NCBI GenBank assembly: GCA_946479185.1
Contig: CAMLFF010000041.1
Coordinates: 1-16,174, forward strand
Length of the DNA: 16,174 nucleotides
Direction of reading: 5' to 3'
Origin: an uncultured Sphingobium sp.
GTDB taxonomy: Bacteria; Pseudomonadota; Alphaproteobacteria; Sphingomonadales; Sphingomonadaceae
Below, piece by piece: positions 14,867-16,174 of the stretch (positions are counted from its first letter, which is position 1; every line of letters starts with the position of its first letter). The position numbers were made by a program, and so were the translations under genes. A model generated the notes under the pieces. The model was not told where the DNA came from. It ran no database searches and was given only the letters and a program-made list of their open reading frames with translations.

Positions 14867-15150
14867 GCGATCCCCAATCCGATATCACGCCCGAGCGGCA
14901 GGCCGCGCTCGCCAAACAGCGCTTCTTCGCAATCAGCCTGTTCCGCTTGTCCGGCGCGATCATTCTGCTGTTCGGCATGGCAATCTCGCTGCAGCGTTTC
15001 GATTGGGTGCAGGCGGACAAGGCCAAATATCTGGGCATCATCGTCTCAACCGTCGGCTTCATCCAGTTCCTCATCGTGCCGCGCATGCTGGCGCGGGCCT
15101 TCTCCACGCGGCGCCAGCTGGAAAAGCAGCAAGCGGGTGAAGGCGAATGA
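14863..15150 (+). CDS. Small two-helix inner-membrane protein of unknown function
   Basis: The product has 95 residues. The N-terminal 20 are polar (MSDPQSDITPERQAALAKQR). Two hydrophobic helices lie at about 22-43 (AISLFRLSGAIILLFGMAIS) and 56-74 (YLGIIVSTVGFIQFLIV). A charged loop joins them, and a basic and Gln/Glu-rich tail follows. There is no cleavable signal. Both ends overlap neighbours by four bases (ATGA), so it is translated with the HAD phosphatase and ATP12 genes. It probably belongs to an uncharacterised alphaproteobacterial family. Function is unknown; proximity to an F1-ATPase assembly factor is suggestive only. Confidence 0.85.
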   Translation: MSDPQSDITPERQAALAKQRFFAISLFRLSGAIILLFGMAISLQRFDWVQADKAKYLGIIVSTVGFIQFLIVPRMLARAFSTRRQLEKQQAGEGE

Positions 15151-15848
15151 AGCGATTCTGGAAGACATCCCAGCTTCTCCCGCATGAGGCAGGCGGCTGG
15201 GCGATCCTGCTTGATGAGCGCCCGGTTCGCACGCCAGCCCGCGTGCCGCTCATCGTGCCGGGCGAAGCGCTCGCGCGCGCCATCGCGCAAGAGTGGGATG
15301 AACAGGGCGAGGATATCGCCCCGCACACCATGCCCATGACCGGCTTTTCCAATGCGACCATCGACCGGGTGCTGCCTGCGCTTGGCGATTTTCGGGGTCA
15401 GATCGCGGCCTATGGCCAGAGCGACCTGCTCTGCTACCGCGCCGATCAGCCTGATGCCCTCATCGCGCTGCAGGCGGCCGAGTGGGGACCGTTGCTGAAC
15501 AGCGCTTGCAAGCGCCACAGCATCAGCTTCAACGTCACCAGCGGCATCGTGCCGGTCGATCAGCCTCCGCTCACCCTCGCGGCCCTACGCGGCGAGGTGG
15601 AAGGGCTCGATCCCTGGCTGCTCGCAGGCGTCGCAACGATCACCCAGATCGGCGGCACGCTCGTGGGCACGCTCGCCTATCTGCATGATGAGTTGGATGC
15701 GGACGCGCTGTTCGACGTCGCCAGTCTCGATGAGCGCTGGCAGGCCGAGCAATGGGGCGAGGACGAGCAGGCCTCCGCGCTGCTTGCCATCAAGCGCGCC
15801 GAGTTTCTGCAGGCCGCGCGTTATTGCGCGCTCGTGCGGGCGGGGTAG
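15147..15848 (+). CDS. ATP12-family F1-ATPase assembly chaperone
   Basis: The protein has 233 residues. It matches the ATP12 family through the N-terminal WKTSQL...GWAILLDERPVRTPARVPL region, the segment ALARAIAQEWDEQGEDI with MPMTGFSNATIDRV, and YGQSDLLCYRAD. In mitochondria, ATP12 binds the F1 alpha subunit before hexamer assembly; bacterial homologues in alphaproteobacteria are presumed to do likewise. It is soluble, with no signal peptide. The ATG overlaps the preceding stop. No intrinsic terminator follows before the ABC ATPase gene 45 bases on. Confidence 0.93.
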   Translation: MKRFWKTSQLLPHEAGGWAILLDERPVRTPARVPLIVPGEALARAIAQEWDEQGEDIAPHTMPMTGFSNATIDRVLPALGDFRGQIAAYGQSDLLCYRADQPDALIALQAAEWGPLLNSACKRHSISFNVTSGIVPVDQPPLTLAALRGEVEGLDPWLLAGVATITQIGGTLVGTLAYLHDELDADALFDVASLDERWQAEQWGEDEQASALLAIKRAEFLQAARYCALVRAG

Positions 15849-15893
15849 TTACACCCGTTCCCATCCGCCACCGCTTGCTTTAAGGACAGCGCC

Positions 15894-16174
15894 ATGACGG
15901 ACGCAGCCATCGAAATCACCAATCTTTGCAAGACTTATGCGGGCGGCAAGAAGGCTGTCGACGGCGTGAACCTCAGCGTTCCGCGTGGCAGCATTTACGG
16001 CCTGCTTGGCCCGAATGGCGCGGGCAAATCCACGATCATCAATATCCTTGCCGGGCTGGTGAACAAAACGAGCGGCACTGCCAGCATCTGGGGTTTCGAT
16101 ATCGATGAGAATCCGCGCAATGCGCGCAATTCCATCGGCATCGTCAATCAGGAAATCCTGTTCGATCCCTTCTT
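15894..16174 (+). CDS. ABC-2 type exporter ATP-binding protein, YadG-like (3' end outside window)
   Basis: Ninety-three codons are present and the frame is open at the window edge. AAGGA lies about seven bases before the ATG. Walker A is GLLGPNGAGKST, preceded by VDGVNLSVPRGSIYG, and followed by LAGLVNKTSGTASIWGFDI and the Q-loop region GIVNQEILFDPF. The VNKTSG and NQE...FDPF wording resembles E. coli YadG, which partners the ABC-2 permease YadH. The Walker B and signature motifs lie beyond the window. A permease gene is expected downstream; the substrate is unknown. Confidence 0.9.
   Translation, partial: MTDAAIEITNLCKTYAGGKKAVDGVNLSVPRGSIYGLLGPNGAGKSTIINILAGLVNKTSGTASIWGFDIDENPRNARNSIGIVNQEILFDPF

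Overview
The window looks like chromosome of a GC-rich alphaproteobacterium, most probably a member of the Sphingomonadales. The grounds are strong G/C preference at codon third positions, an alphaproteobacterial-type suf operon led by an Rrf2/IscR-like regulator and including a DUF59 (SufT-type) protein, an ATP12 F1-ATPase chaperone directly downstream of a HAD hydrolase, and a class 2 (quinone-linked) PyrD. No tRNA, rRNA, CRISPR array, insertion sequence or prophage gene was seen. This is core chromosome with some accessory material between operons.

Left part (1-4971). The 3' part of a transglutaminase-like cysteine protease gene runs rightward into a convergent, leftward rpsT (S20), which has a clear promoter and a clear terminator. 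Two leftward genes follow: an AI-2E/PerM-family membrane transporter and pyrD. Between pyrD and a rightward AraC-family regulator lies a 375-base gap. It holds a strong rightward intrinsic terminator with no convincing gene in front of it, plus a possible small ORF and a possible anti-terminator pairing.

Centre (5062-11192). This is an eight-gene suf operon for iron-sulfur cluster assembly: Rrf2-type regulator, sufB, a 155-residue protein of unknown function starting with TTG, sufC, sufD, sufS, a SufT-like DUF59 protein and sufA. Most junctions overlap by 1 to 4 bases, which suggests translational coupling. A palindrome closely matching the core of the type-1 IscR site sits just upstream of the regulator and suggests autoregulation. 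SufB, SufC and SufD form the scaffold ATPase complex, SufS supplies sulfur from cysteine, and SufA and SufT act in cluster carriage and maturation. No SufE or SufU is encoded here. The operon ends at a small hairpin and a pair of inverted REP-like palindromes.

Right part (11346-16174). A leftward gene encodes a subtilisin-type protease with a lipoprotein signal peptide, a long Pro-Thr linker and a C-terminal region resembling an autotransporter barrel. It is followed by a 491-base gap with an 11-bp long-range inverted repeat and a second rightward terminator with no confident gene in front of it. Then come three overlapping rightward genes: a HAD phosphatase, a small two-helix membrane protein and the ATP12 chaperone. 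The window closes with the 5' end of a YadG-like ABC-2 exporter ATPase gene.

Nothing here is a clearly new multi-gene system. The items most worth following up are the unknown protein inside the suf operon, the lipidated subtilase autotransporter, and the two terminators without an obvious gene.
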